This document shows, piece by piece, positions 1-10,242 of a stretch of 45,777 bases of DNA. A program made the translations under genes and the position numbers. Origin of the DNA: Mycobacterium sp. (GTDB lineage: Bacteria > Actinomycetota > Actinomycetes > Mycobacteriales > Mycobacteriaceae); NCBI GenBank assembly GCA_025966225.1, contig JAOPVI010000097.1, forward strand, positions 1 through 45,777, written 5' to 3'. Below the pieces are notes generated by a model. The model had not been told where the DNA came from. It did no database searches and saw only the letters and a program-made list of their open reading frames with translations. Numbering within the stretch: the stretch's first letter is position 1; every line of letters begins with the position of its first letter.

Positions 1-851
1 AGCGCCTGCACCGCCTGCGGCACCGCGGCCAGCGTCGGGATGCCGACGTGCTCGATGAACACCTCCTGGGTGGCGGCGGTGCCGCCCTGCATGCCGTCCA
101 CCACCACGACGTCGGCGCCGGCGTGCACGGCAAGTTTCACGTCGTAGTAGGTGCGGGTGGCGCCGACCTTGACGTAGATCGGTTTCCCCCAGTCCGTGAG
201 CTCACGCAGTTCGTTGATCTTGATGGTGAGGTCGTCGGGTCCGGTCCAGTCCGGGTGCCTACACGCCGAGCGCTGGTCGATGCCCTGCGGCAGCGTGCGC
301 ATTCCGGCCACGCGTTCGGAGATCTTCTGGCCCAACAACATTCCACCGCCACCGGGTTTCGCGCCCTGGCCGAGCACCACCTCGATGGCGTCGGCCTTGC
401 GGAGGTCGTCGGGGTTCATCCCGTACCGCGACGGCAGGTACTGGTACACCAGGTACTTGCTCTGGCCGCGTTCCTCTGGGGTCATGCCGCCGTCGCCCGT
501 CGTCGTCGACGTCCCGACCGCACTCGCGCCGCGGCCCAACGCCTCCTTGGCGGGTCCCGACAACGCACCGAACGACATGCCCGCGATGGTTATCGGAATG
601 TCGAGGTGCAGTGGGCTTTTGGCGTTCCGCGCACCGAGCACCACGTCGGTGTCGCAGCGCTCGCGGTAGCCCTCCAACGGATAGCGTGACATCGAAGCGC
701 CGAGGAACAGCAGATCGTCGAAGTGGGGCAGCGGACGCTTGGCGCCCCAGCCGCGAATGTCGTAGATGCCGGTCTCGGCGGCCCGCTGAATCGCCGCGAT
801 GGTCTGCCGGTCGAACGTCGCGGACTCGCGAAGGCCCCAGGTGTTCGTCAT
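1..851 (-). CDS. glxD: Glutamate synthase FMN-domain protein GlxD, partial (C-terminus outside window)
   Basis: Reading from the ATG at 851 gives about 283 residues with no stop before the window edge. The protein is the FMN/iron-sulfur synthase domain (Glu_synthase, PF01645) as a free-standing subunit. Visible hallmarks are MTNTWGLRESATFDR at the start, the segment ITIAGMSFGALSGPAKEALG, GAKPGGGGMLLGQKI, and the FMN-phosphate region GADVVVVDGMQGGTAATQEV. In the family this domain transfers ammonia made by the amidotransferase subunit to 2-oxoglutarate. Its ATG shares one base with the stop of glxC (TGATG), so the two are probably translationally coupled. It is the last visible gene of the amt-glnT-glxBCD operon. 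A role as N-methylglutamate synthase subunit (MgsC-like) rather than plain glutamate synthase is possible. Confidence 0.9.
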   Translation of the reverse strand, partial: MTNTWGLRESATFDRQTIAAIQRAAETGIYDIRGWGAKRPLPHFDDLLFLGASMSRYPLEGYRERCDTDVVLGARNAKSPLHLDIPITIAGMSFGALSGPAKEALGRGASAVGTSTTTGDGGMTPEERGQSKYLVYQYLPSRYGMNPDDLRKADAIEVVLGQGAKPGGGGMLLGQKISERVAGMRTLPQGIDQRSACRHPDWTGPDDLTIKINELRELTDWGKPIYVKVGATRTYYDVKLAVHAGADVVVVDGMQGGTAATQEVFIEHVGIPTLAAVPQAVQA

Positions 852-1537
852 CAGTAGCTCGAAGCGTTGTCGACGTGGAAGTGATACAGCGAGCGGGCCG
901 AGCCGTACCTGGTGTAGTCGCGCGTGTCGTCGTCCTCGTGCCCGGCCGACTTGAGTAGCTCCACGAGCTCCTCGTGGTGTTCGGGCCGCATCTCCTTCTC
1001 GACGCAATCGGCACCCAAGGATGCAGCCTGGCCGCGCAGGTAGATCCGGGCCTCGTAGATCGAATCGCCGAGCGCGTCGCCCGCGTCGCCGCGGACCACC
1101 AGCCTGCCGGCCTGTGCCATGAATGCGCTCATGTGCCCGACGTCGCCTCCGACGACGATGTCCACGCCCTTCATCGAAATGCCGCACCGGGCAGCGGCAT
1201 TGCCATCGATCACCAGCAGCCCACCATGCGCCGTCGCGCCCGCCGACTGTGATGCGTTGCCCTTGACCCATACGGTGCCGCTCATCATGTTCTCCGCGAC
1301 GCCGGTGCCCGCGTTGCCGTCGATCGTGAGCTCGGCCTGCTGGTTCATTCCTGCGGCGTAGTAACCGACGTGCCCGCGGATGGTCACCTTCACGCCTGCG
1401 TCGAGCCCGACGGCGACGTTGTGTGCGCCAGCGGGGTTGGCGATGACGAACTCTCCGGCCAGGCCCGGGGCGTGCAATGCCGCGTTTACCGCGCGCAGTG
1501 GGGTCGTGCGCAGGTCGTAGCTGACTAGCGTGTCCAT
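851..1537 (-). CDS. glxC: GXGXG-motif glutamate synthase-like subunit GlxC
   Basis: 228 residues, starting at the ATG of MDTLVSYDLRTTPLRAVN. It corresponds to the C-terminal GXGXG domain of large glutamate synthase (PF01493), a right-handed beta-helix with recurrent glycines. Visible repeats include VTIRGHVGYYAAGMNQQ, LTIDGNAGTGVAENMMSG, LLVIDGNAAARCGISMKG and LVVRGDAGDALGDSIYEA. In the family this domain structurally links the amidotransferase and synthase halves and has no active site of its own. The start overlaps the end of glxB by 13 bp and the stop overlaps glxD (TGATG), so the split enzyme is made from one polycistron. A much longer reading frame extends upstream of this ATG but only as an out-of-frame shadow of glxB. 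Confidence 0.88.
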   Translation of the reverse strand: MDTLVSYDLRTTPLRAVNAALHAPGLAGEFVIANPAGAHNVAVGLDAGVKVTIRGHVGYYAAGMNQQAELTIDGNAGTGVAENMMSGTVWVKGNASQSAGATAHGGLLVIDGNAAARCGISMKGVDIVVGGDVGHMSAFMAQAGRLVVRGDAGDALGDSIYEARIYLRGQAASLGADCVEKEMRPEHHEELVELLKSAGHEDDDTRDYTRYGSARSLYHFHVDNASSY

Positions 1538-2421
1538 GCGTAGACCACTTCCGGTTCGGGCTCCCAGATCGCGGCGTGCTCGACGCCGGGCAGCCCCGAC
1601 AGCGCCCGGTACTCGCTGCCCATGGCTACCCAGTCGGCGGTTTCGGCGATGACGGCGGGCTTGCATGCGATCGCGTCGCGGACCACGGCGAACGAGTCGC
1701 GGTTGGACACCAGCAGCGTGTAGAAACCGTCGAAGGTGGCGCACAGTTCCTTCAGTGCGGTCTCGACGTCGCGGCCCTCGGCCAGTCGACTCGCCACGAA
1801 GCGGGCGCCGACCTCGGTGTCGTTCTCGCTGTCGAATCGCACACCGCTGGCTTGCAATTCGCGTCGGATGGTGGCGTGGTTGGCGAAGGAGCCGTTGTGT
1901 ACCAGGCACTGCTCGGGTCCGACGGCATACGGGTGGGCGCCTGAGGGCGTCACCGCCGATTCGGTGGCCATCCGGGTGTGGCCGACGCCCTGCCAGCCCT
2001 GAGCCTTCGCCAGCACCCACGACTCGGTCAACGTCGCCGGATCGCCGACCCCCTTGAGCACCGCCAGGTCGGATCCGAAGCCGGCCACCAACGCGTCCGG
2101 GTAGGCCGATCTGGCCGCGGTCAACAGGTGCTCCGAGGAGACGTCCGCCGTGAGCAGCTTGGTGTCGCCGATCATCGCCACCGAAACTTCGCCGCCGAGC
2201 TCGGAACCGATTGCGTCGCCGATGGATTCGGGATCGCCGGCGACGGACAGCAGCGACACGCATCCGCGGCCCGGCGGCGTCCACACCGGGTCGCCGTATA
2301 CCGCTACGCCTGCCGAATCGCTGCCGCGGTTGGACATCTCACACAGCATGCCGGTGAGTAACTCGCCGAGCCGTGGATACAGCTCGGGTGTGCGCAAGTG
2401 CAATCCTACGATGCCGCACAT
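1525..2421 (-). CDS. glxB: Class II glutamine amidotransferase subunit GlxB
   Basis: 298 residues beginning MCGIVGLHL, so after Met removal Cys2 is the N-terminal nucleophile of a class II amidotransferase. Other glutaminase motifs are NRGSDSAG (31-38), GHTRMATESAVTPSGAHPY (147-165), VHNGSFANH (174-182) and a later SENDTEV. It should hydrolyse glutamine and feed ammonia to the GlxC/GlxD halves. A strong Shine-Dalgarno GGGAGG lies about 7 nt before the ATG. The 119-bp gap to the upstream glutamine synthetase gene contains a large inverted repeat, described separately. In the methylamine pathway the equivalent protein is MgsA. Confidence 0.88.
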   Translation of the reverse strand: MCGIVGLHLRTPELYPRLGELLTGMLCEMSNRGSDSAGVAVYGDPVWTPPGRGCVSLLSVAGDPESIGDAIGSELGGEVSVAMIGDTKLLTADVSSEHLLTAARSAYPDALVAGFGSDLAVLKGVGDPATLTESWVLAKAQGWQGVGHTRMATESAVTPSGAHPYAVGPEQCLVHNGSFANHATIRRELQASGVRFDSENDTEVGARFVASRLAEGRDVETALKELCATFDGFYTLLVSNRDSFAVVRDAIACKPAVIAETADWVAMGSEYRALSGLPGVEHAAIWEPEPEVVYAWTR

Positions 2422-2459
2422 CGCTTGCCTCCCTTCATGTTTGTGGTCAAGTCTTCGCG

Positions 2460-2512
2460 AGATTGAACTCAGACAACACGGCTCTCGTAGTTTCGTTGCC
2501 TCACTTCAATCT
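2460..2512. repeat. Imperfect 18-bp inverted repeat in the glnT-glxB gap
   Basis: Arms 2460-2477 and 2495-2512 match at 15 of 18 positions around a 17-base spacer. The repeat fills the centre of the 119-bp gap between glnT and glxB. On the transcribed (minus) strand it would fold into an RNA hairpin about 40 bases before the glxB ribosome binding site. It has no T-tract, so attenuator, processing site or protein operator are all possible. Confidence 0.6.
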
Positions 2513-2540
2513 TGGCGAACAGATTTGTCCGGTTGCGCCG

Positions 2541-3851
2541 CTAGAAGGCCGTCAGGTACTGCTCGACCTCCCACGGGCTGACCGTGCTGTGATAGGCGAA
2601 GAATTCGTCGCGCTTGAGGTTGGCGTAGTAGCCCGCCACCCCGTCGCCTGCTGCGTCGAGTACGCCGGTGATCACCTGGTCGCCCTCGAGTTCGTCGACC
2701 GCGTGGAGCAGCGTCGGTGGCAGCGCCGGTCGGTCGGCCGTGGCACCCAACGCGCCGGGATCGACACTGCGTTTGATGCCGTCGATGCCCGCGCCCAATG
2801 CGGCGGCGATCGCGAGATACGGATTGGCCGACCCGTCCCCACCCCGCAGCTCTACCCGCTGGTCGTCGGGCACGCGGATGTAGTGGGTCCGGTCGTTGCC
2901 GCCGTAGGTCGGTTGTCTGGGGGCCCACGATGCGCCCGACGCCGTGGTGAGCGCGCCGGTTCGCTTGTACGAGTTGACCGTTGGGCCGACGACGGCCTGC
3001 AACGCGCAGGCGTGGTCGAGGATGCCGCCGATGAACGAGTACGCGGTGGGGGACAGGCCGAGCCCGCGCTCGTCGGAACCGTCGGGGAACACTGGGCTGC
3101 CGCCGCTGGTCAACGAGAGGTGCAGGTGCAGCCCGCTTCCGGTGCGGTCCGCGAACGGCTTGGGCATGAACGTCGCGATCATCCCGCGCTCGGCGGCGAT
3201 CATCGAAAGGAGGTAGCGCAGCGTGATCACGCGGTCGGCGGTGGTCAGCGCGTCCGCGAACTGGAAGTTCTGCTCGAACTGTCCGTTGCCGTCCTCGTGG
3301 TCGTTGGCGTAGTTGGACCATCCGAGCTTGTTCATCGCTGACGAGATGGTGGTCAGGTGGTCGTACATCCGGGTGACGCCGCGGGCGTCGTAACACGGCT
3401 GCGCGGCGGTGTCGGCGGCGTCGGCGGTGGCCAGGCTGCCGTCGGGGTTGCGCGTCAGCAGAAAGTACTCCACCTCCGCGCCGACCCAGGGTTCGAAGCC
3501 GGCGTCCGAGGCGCGCTGGATCAGCGACTTGAGGATGACGCGGGGCGCGTACGGCCACGGTTTTCCCTCGACGTGAGGGTCGCAGTGCACGATCGCCAAT
3601 CCCTCCTTGATGAAGGGGATCGGGGTGAAGGAGGCCGGGTCGGGGAGCGCCATGATGTCTGGGTCCTTGGGCTCTTGGCCGATGGCGCCGACGGCGTATC
3701 CGGCGAAGCCGACGCCCTCTCCAGCGAGCAGCTCGATGGCCTCGACCGGCACCAGCTTGGCGCACGGTTTGCCCCGGAGATCGACGAAAAGCGCAAGGAT
3801 GAACCGTATTTCGGCATCTTGCGCCAGGTTCGCGAGTTCAGAGGGGGCCAT
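2541..3851 (-). CDS. glnT: Type III (GlnT-like) glutamine synthetase / possible gamma-glutamylmethylamide synthetase
   Basis: 436 residues from the ATG of MAPSELANLAQDAEIRF. This start is chosen because AGGAGA lies about 9 nt upstream; a TTG 27 bp earlier lacks a site. Glutamine synthetase signatures are GAEVEYFLLT (metal-binding Glu), the GSGLHLHLSL segment (substrate-binding His), and RVELRGGDGSANPYLAIAAAL (phosphate-transfer and glutamate-binding region). The length of about 436 fits the GlnT/GMAS group rather than the 478-residue GlnA1 type. No C-terminal NLYDLP-type adenylylation site is present. It sits between amt and glxB on the same strand, so it likely makes glutamine or gamma-glutamylmethylamide for the Glx enzyme. 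Sequence alone cannot separate ammonia from methylamine as substrate. Confidence 0.88.
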   Translation of the reverse strand: MAPSELANLAQDAEIRFILALFVDLRGKPCAKLVPVEAIELLAGEGVGFAGYAVGAIGQEPKDPDIMALPDPASFTPIPFIKEGLAIVHCDPHVEGKPWPYAPRVILKSLIQRASDAGFEPWVGAEVEYFLLTRNPDGSLATADAADTAAQPCYDARGVTRMYDHLTTISSAMNKLGWSNYANDHEDGNGQFEQNFQFADALTTADRVITLRYLLSMIAAERGMIATFMPKPFADRTGSGLHLHLSLTSGGSPVFPDGSDERGLGLSPTAYSFIGGILDHACALQAVVGPTVNSYKRTGALTTASGASWAPRQPTYGGNDRTHYIRVPDDQRVELRGGDGSANPYLAIAAALGAGIDGIKRSVDPGALGATADRPALPPTLLHAVDELEGDQVITGVLDAAGDGVAGYYANLKRDEFFAYHSTVSPWEVEQYLTAF

Positions 3852-3915
3852 CTTTTCCTGTCTCCTATTAGGAATCAAAGTATCACATGGGGAAACTCAT
3901 TGCGCGAGCAACCGC

Positions 3916-3943
3916 GACCGGCGCGGGGCGAAGCGCGCCGGTC
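3916..3943 (-). terminator. 10-bp perfect hairpin between amt and glnT
   Basis: Arms 3916-3925 and 3934-3943 are perfect complements around an 8-base loop. The stem is almost all G/C, and no U-tract follows on the minus strand. It lies about 43 bases after the amt stop codon, so it may partly terminate the amt transcript or protect the mRNA 3' end while glnT is still read. Confidence 0.5.
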
Positions 3944-3985
3944 GGGGTTGGGCTCAGGGCCGTCGATTCCTCGCGCAAGCGCTCG

Positions 3986-5239
3986 TCACACGGGTTGCAG
4001 CTCGTACGCCGCGTCGCGGTGCAACTTCGCGTCGATGCCACTTTCCTCGTCCTCGGGCGCCACGCGGATACCCATCGTCTTCTTGATGGCGAAGGCGATG
4101 ATGAACGCGACGACGAACGAATACACCATCACTGCTCCCGCGGCGACGGCCTGCCTCCACAGCTGATCGAAACCGCCGCCGTAGAAGAAGCCGTTGACCT
4201 TGTTCGGCATGCCCGCACTCGCGAGGAAGCCAATCAGCAGGGTGCCGATGACGCCGCCGACCAGGTGGACGCCGACGACGTCGAGCGAGTCGTCATAGCC
4301 GAACTTCGACTTGAGCCCCACCGCGAACGGACAGATCGCTCCGGCGATCAGGCCAAGGATGATCGCACCGACGGGCGTGACGGAACCACAGGCGGGGGTG
4401 ATGGCGACGAGGCCCGTGATGGCCCCTGCGGCGGCACCGACACCGGTGACGTGTCCGTCCTTGACCTTCTCGACGGCGAGCCAGGCGAGGGTGGCGGCAC
4501 AGGTCGCGACGAAGGTCGTGACCATCACGATGGCTGCGGAGTTGCCCGCGGCCAGCGCCGAGCCGCCGTTGAATGCGTACCAACCGGCCCACAGCAGGCC
4601 CGCGCCCAGCAGAGTCAGCGGCACGTTGTGCGGCTTGCGCAGCGTGCCCCAGCTCGCCGACTTGCCGAGCACGATCGCGACGGCGAGGGCAGCCGCGCCC
4701 GCGTTGATGTGGACGGCGGTGCCGCCGGCGAAGTCGATCGCCTTCAGGTTGTTGGCGATCCAGCCGCCGACCGCGTCCGGAGTCACTACGCCGTTGACGG
4801 CGAACACCCAGTGCGCGACCGGGAAGTACACCAGCACCGCCCAGAGGCCCGCGAAGACCATCCAGGCGCTGAACTTCATCCGGTCGGCTGCCGCACCCGA
4901 GACCAGTGCCACGGTGATCGCCGCGAACAAGGCCTGGAAGAGGGCGAACAAGGTCACCTGCAGGCCCGAGATGGTCGTCTGCGCCTCCAGCAGGTCCTTC
5001 ATCCCCGCGAACTCGGTGAAGCTACCGACAAAGCCTCCGTACGAGGTCCCGAACGCCATCGAGAAACCGAACAACACCCAGAGCACGCCGACGAGCGCTG
5101 CCGCCCCGAACGTCATCATCATCATGTTGGTCGAACTCTTTACCGAGACCATGCCGCCGTAGAACAGCGCAAGCCCGGGAATCATCAGCGTTAGGCCGAT
5201 GATGCAACACAGCATGAATGCCGTGGTTCCTGTATCCAT
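3986..5239 (-). CDS. amt: Ammonium transporter Amt
   Basis: 417 residues from the ATG of MDTGTTAFML; AGGAG sits 6 nt upstream, and two in-frame TTG codons directly before the ATG are less likely starts. It is a multi-spanning membrane protein of the Amt/MEP/Rh family. The paired pore histidines are visible in GGTAVHINAG (His177) and VVGVHLVGGV (His325). Between them lie the conserved YPVAHWVF-like and WAGWYAFNGGSA segments. The short hydrophilic tail (from about residue 388) is where a PII protein could bind. It heads the minus-strand operon with glnT and glxBCD, which places ammonium uptake next to assimilation. No PII gene is adjacent. A possible GlnR site lies upstream. Confidence 0.93.
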   Translation of the reverse strand: MDTGTTAFMLCCIIGLTLMIPGLALFYGGMVSVKSSTNMMMMTFGAAALVGVLWVLFGFSMAFGTSYGGFVGSFTEFAGMKDLLEAQTTISGLQVTLFALFQALFAAITVALVSGAAADRMKFSAWMVFAGLWAVLVYFPVAHWVFAVNGVVTPDAVGGWIANNLKAIDFAGGTAVHINAGAAALAVAIVLGKSASWGTLRKPHNVPLTLLGAGLLWAGWYAFNGGSALAAGNSAAIVMVTTFVATCAATLAWLAVEKVKDGHVTGVGAAAGAITGLVAITPACGSVTPVGAIILGLIAGAICPFAVGLKSKFGYDDSLDVVGVHLVGGVIGTLLIGFLASAGMPNKVNGFFYGGGFDQLWRQAVAAGAVMVYSFVVAFIIAFAIKKTMGIRVAPEDEESGIDAKLHRDAAYELQPV

Positions 5240-5287
5240 CAACAACTCCTGGAGTGGTGCAGTCCCCGTTGGGACTGATCACTGGCA

Positions 5288-5312
5288 GTAACCAATGTTT
5301 CTGTTACGTAGA
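5288..5312 (-). promoter_or_regulatory. Possible GlnR-type operator upstream of amt
   Basis: On the minus strand the stretch at 5312-5297 reads TCTAC, six bases, GAAAC. This fits the actinobacterial GlnR pattern AC-n9-AC with a perfect GAAAC half. A GTAAC/GTTAC inverted pair (5288-5292 and 5303-5307) overlaps it. It lies about 60-75 bp upstream of the amt start, a sensible position for nitrogen-responsive activation. The first half-site is weak, so this is a candidate only. Confidence 0.4.
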
Positions 5313-5385
5313 CAGGATTGCGAGGTTGCTGTGGTGTTAATTGAGCGGGCCGCGGCGACTGTGCAAGCATCAAAGCGTGTGGCGC

Positions 5386-5844
5386 ATGCGGCGGTTCAAG
5401 TTCACGTTGATTGCGGTCGTGGCCGCCCTCATCGCCGCGCTGCTGTGGAACTACTTCAGCGGCCCGTCATCGTCTGACTGCGCACCGGTGCGGGAGCTCT
5501 TGGAGTTCAACAAGACTCAGGTCGACGCCATGAACGCGAAGACGCACGAGCCCGAAAAGGGCTCGTATGGAGAAGCGACCGAGCCGAGCGATCTCGACTA
5601 CCGGAACTGGGGCGACGGGCTGGCGGACCGGGCCAGGAAGGTGACGGCGCCCGAACTCGCGGGCCAGGCGAAGGAGTTGTCGGAGACGACCGACCGGCTG
5701 GTGCGCGCCCGCATCGAACTGAACGCGCAGACCAAGGCCACCGCGCCGGGGGCCCCTGCACCACCCGTGGCGATGGCGGTGACGGCGCTATACGACCAGT
5801 TCCAGGCCGAAATCGCTCAGCTTTCGCAATCCTGTCCCGCCTGA
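5386..5844 (+). CDS. Small membrane-anchored or secreted protein, function unknown
   Basis: About 152 residues from the ATG of MRRFKFTLIAVVAALIAALLW; a GTG 9 bp upstream is an equally possible start and no clear ribosome site separates them. A basic start and one hydrophobic helix (about residues 5-23) indicate an uncleaved anchor or signal peptide. The extracytoplasmic part carries two cysteines, one just after the helix (SSSDCAPVREL) and one near the end (SQSCPA), which could form a disulfide. The middle is charged and probably helical. I do not recognise a family. It is divergent from amt and convergent with the nitroreductase gene, so it appears to be a single-gene unit. Confidence 0.65.
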   Translation: MRRFKFTLIAVVAALIAALLWNYFSGPSSSDCAPVRELLEFNKTQVDAMNAKTHEPEKGSYGEATEPSDLDYRNWGDGLADRARKVTAPELAGQAKELSETTDRLVRARIELNAQTKATAPGAPAPPVAMAVTALYDQFQAEIAQLSQSCPA

Positions 5845-5854
5845 TCGGCGCTGA

Positions 5855-6448
5855 CTAGAACTGCGCGGGACGACCCCACGCGCCTGCGAAGGCCACCTCG
5901 TCGAGCGGCAGGCGTTGACGGGGTCGGGAGTCGCGTTCGACGAGTGCGGGCGGCGCGGCGTCGTAGTCCCCAAGCGTGCCGACGGCGACCACGGCCAGCG
6001 GCCGCACGTCCGCCGGGATGTCGAATGACGCGCGCGCTGCGTCGGGGTTGAACCCCGCCATCGGGTGCACGGCCAGGTCACGCGACACCGCCTCGACGGT
6101 CAGATTGGCGATGGCGGCCCCCGCGTCCACGGCCGAATAGAGCGCGGTCTTCTCGTCGGGCCCTTCGTCGGCGCACACCAGGATCAGGGCGCTCGCCGCC
6201 GTGGCATACGAGTTACCGCGCTTCAACGTCTGGGCCAGTGCGGTGAAGGTGTCGTCGCCGCGAAACCCGACGACGAAACGTATCGGCTGGCGGTCACCCC
6301 ACGTGGCGGACCAGCGCGCCGCCTCGAGCAGTGCCGTGACCTGCGGGCTGGACACGACCGCGTCGGGATCGAAGACCCGCGGGCTCCAACGCGCCGAAAG
6401 GTGAGGGTGGATCGGGACGGAAGTGTCGGCCGACCGGTCGTCGTGCAT
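5855..6448 (-). CDS. Nitroreductase-family flavoprotein
   Basis: About 197 residues from the ATG of MHDDRSADTSVPIHPHL; an ATG at 6490 would add 14 residues. The N-terminal HPHLSARWSPRVFDPDAVV resembles the RRSVRxF-type FMN-phosphate segment of the nitroreductase family. The middle (EAARWSATWGDRQPIRFVV) matches the conserved AARWAPSxxNxQPWRF region. SAVDAGAAIANLTVEAVSRDLAVHPMAGFN corresponds to the helix and loop that contact the flavin. It should reduce nitro or quinone-like substrates with NAD(P)H. The physiological substrate cannot be told from sequence. It is divergent from ask with about 90 bp between starts. Confidence 0.8.
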   Translation of the reverse strand: MHDDRSADTSVPIHPHLSARWSPRVFDPDAVVSSPQVTALLEAARWSATWGDRQPIRFVVGFRGDDTFTALAQTLKRGNSYATAASALILVCADEGPDEKTALYSAVDAGAAIANLTVEAVSRDLAVHPMAGFNPDAARASFDIPADVRPLAVVAVGTLGDYDAAPPALVERDSRPRQRLPLDEVAFAGAWGRPAQF

Positions 6449-6537
6449 GGTGATCAACGGTACGGACGTGGGGAAAAACCGGGCGCGCATACCCCTTATC
6501 CTTGACGGGACTCCCAGCAGCGCAGAGAGGGCGGACA

Positions 6538-8919
<2,382 letters not shown>

Positions 8920-8931
8920 GCCAAGGCCGGC

Positions 8932-10068
8932 GTGACGAAGCTGGACGTTCGGCGGGCACTGCGGCTCGCGCTGCTCGGTGTCCTGATGCTGCCCGCGGCC
9001 GTCGCGCACGCGGATCCACCCGCGCCGGTCCCGCAACCAGTACTGCCGCCGTTGCCGCTCGGCGCGGCGATGCGGATCGGCCCGACTGCCGGAACTGGCA
9101 CGCCGACAAGGGATTACGGGGTCGGCGCCACTGACCTCTGCGAGTTCATGGAGTTCCCGAGTGGCCTGCTGCAGGTCTGTGGCGATAGCTTCGCCGGGCA
9201 GGGCGTGGCGTTCGGCCCGCACTACTCGCCGATCGCGCTTCACGTCGACATGGACTCCGTCGACGATGCGACCGGGGTTCGATACGACGGCGTCACCGGT
9301 ACCGACAAGCCGCTGCTGGCTGACCCGACTCCACCCGCATCGTCGCAGCTGCCTGCGGGGATCGTTGCGATCAATCGCGAGAATTACATGCTGGTGACGA
9401 CGACCAAGGACCTGGTGCCCGCGACGTCGCGGTTGGTGAAGGCCGTGCCCTACCAAGGCAATTGGCCGACGGTACCCAAGTCGGAACGGTCTGCGACATA
9501 TGCGGGCGGGCGACAGTCTCAGATCAGCGGATACTACGACCCGATCCCTACGGTCGAGTCACCCAGCGGCTGGGTGTACATCGTGGCCAACAACTTCGAC
9601 CGCAGCGCACCGGTGGAGTTGTACCGGGTCAGTCCGCAGAAGTTCACCGACCGATCCAGCTGGCAGGGCTGGTCCGGATTGCCAGGGGGCGGCTGGAACA
9701 AGGCGCCCACGCCGTTGTGGCCGGATCAGGTCGGGGAGCTGAGCGTCCGCCAGATCGACGGCAAGACGGTACTCAGCTACTTCAACGGAAGTACCGGCAA
9801 CATGGAAGTCCGCGTCGCCGACGACCCGACGAAGCTCGGCACGGCGCCGGCGACGACGGTGGTGTTCGCGACTACGTGGCCGGACCAGGCGGACGAACTG
9901 CCTCCACCAGCGGACAACCAGTTGGCGCAACCGTACGGCGGTTACATCTCGCCGGGGTCGACGCTGGACGAGTTGCGCGTGTTCGTCAGTCAGTGGAATA
10001 CGTTGCCGCAGGCCGACAATGCGCCCTATCGCGTCATCCAGTTCGCGGTGAACCCCTTCAAGCCCTAG
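8932..10068 (+). CDS. Secreted DUF4185-domain protein
   Basis: 378 residues from a GTG 12 bp after the asd stop. The N-terminus is a Sec signal peptide ending AVAHA (about residue 27), followed by a proline-rich linker. The mature part has repeated beta-propeller-like features: DSFAGQGVAFGPHYSP, YYDPIPTVESPSGWVYIVANNF, RSSWQGWSGLPGGGW and GGYISPGSTLDELRVFVSQWNT. These match DUF4185 (PF13810), a mycobacterial family with glycosidase-like beta-propeller folds and no settled function. From memory the M. tuberculosis gene beside asd (Rv3707c) is its ortholog. It likely shares the ask-asd transcript. The gene ends at the edge of a segment containing an integrase remnant. Confidence 0.82.
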   Translation: MTKLDVRRALRLALLGVLMLPAAVAHADPPAPVPQPVLPPLPLGAAMRIGPTAGTGTPTRDYGVGATDLCEFMEFPSGLLQVCGDSFAGQGVAFGPHYSPIALHVDMDSVDDATGVRYDGVTGTDKPLLADPTPPASSQLPAGIVAINRENYMLVTTTKDLVPATSRLVKAVPYQGNWPTVPKSERSATYAGGRQSQISGYYDPIPTVESPSGWVYIVANNFDRSAPVELYRVSPQKFTDRSSWQGWSGLPGGGWNKAPTPLWPDQVGELSVRQIDGKTVLSYFNGSTGNMEVRVADDPTKLGTAPATTVVFATTWPDQADELPPPADNQLAQPYGGYISPGSTLDELRVFVSQWNTLPQADNAPYRVIQFAVNPFKP

Positions 10069-10232
10069 TCAGAAGGGGTTTTTGCGGCTTCCGTCCGCAG
10101 TCCGTCCGAGTGCGGTCCGCGGCATTCGGCAATGCTGCCCGTAGGTGTCCAGCGTGATGCTGGGAGAGGGGTGTCCCAGGCCTGCCGGGTGCTGCACGGC
10201 CCCGCCGGAGTTCGCAGCTGATCCAGCTGACG
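10058..10232 (-). pseudogene. Frameshifted C-terminal remnant of a tyrosine recombinase (phage-type integrase)
   Basis: One minus-strand frame reads AVQHPAGLGHPSPSITLDTYGQ, which fits the integrase C-terminal box (LGHxSxxxTLDTYGH) with the nucleophilic Tyr and the preceding His. After a frame change at about 10130 the adjacent frame continues PNAADRTRTDCGRKPQKPLL, matching the usual tail after the catalytic Tyr. The catalytic Arg-His-rich upstream domains are absent, so no recombinase can be made. The remnant marks the left side of the segment that separates the DUF4185 gene from its usual neighbour. The exact end relative to the DUF4185 stop is not certain. Confidence 0.7.
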
Positions 10233-10242
10233 CAGCAGACCG

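Noticed and set aside
851..2284. A longer frame giving a 477-residue GlxC
   Set aside because: The extra N-terminal part is out-of-frame GlxB sequence; the GXGXG domain starts at the ATG at 1537.
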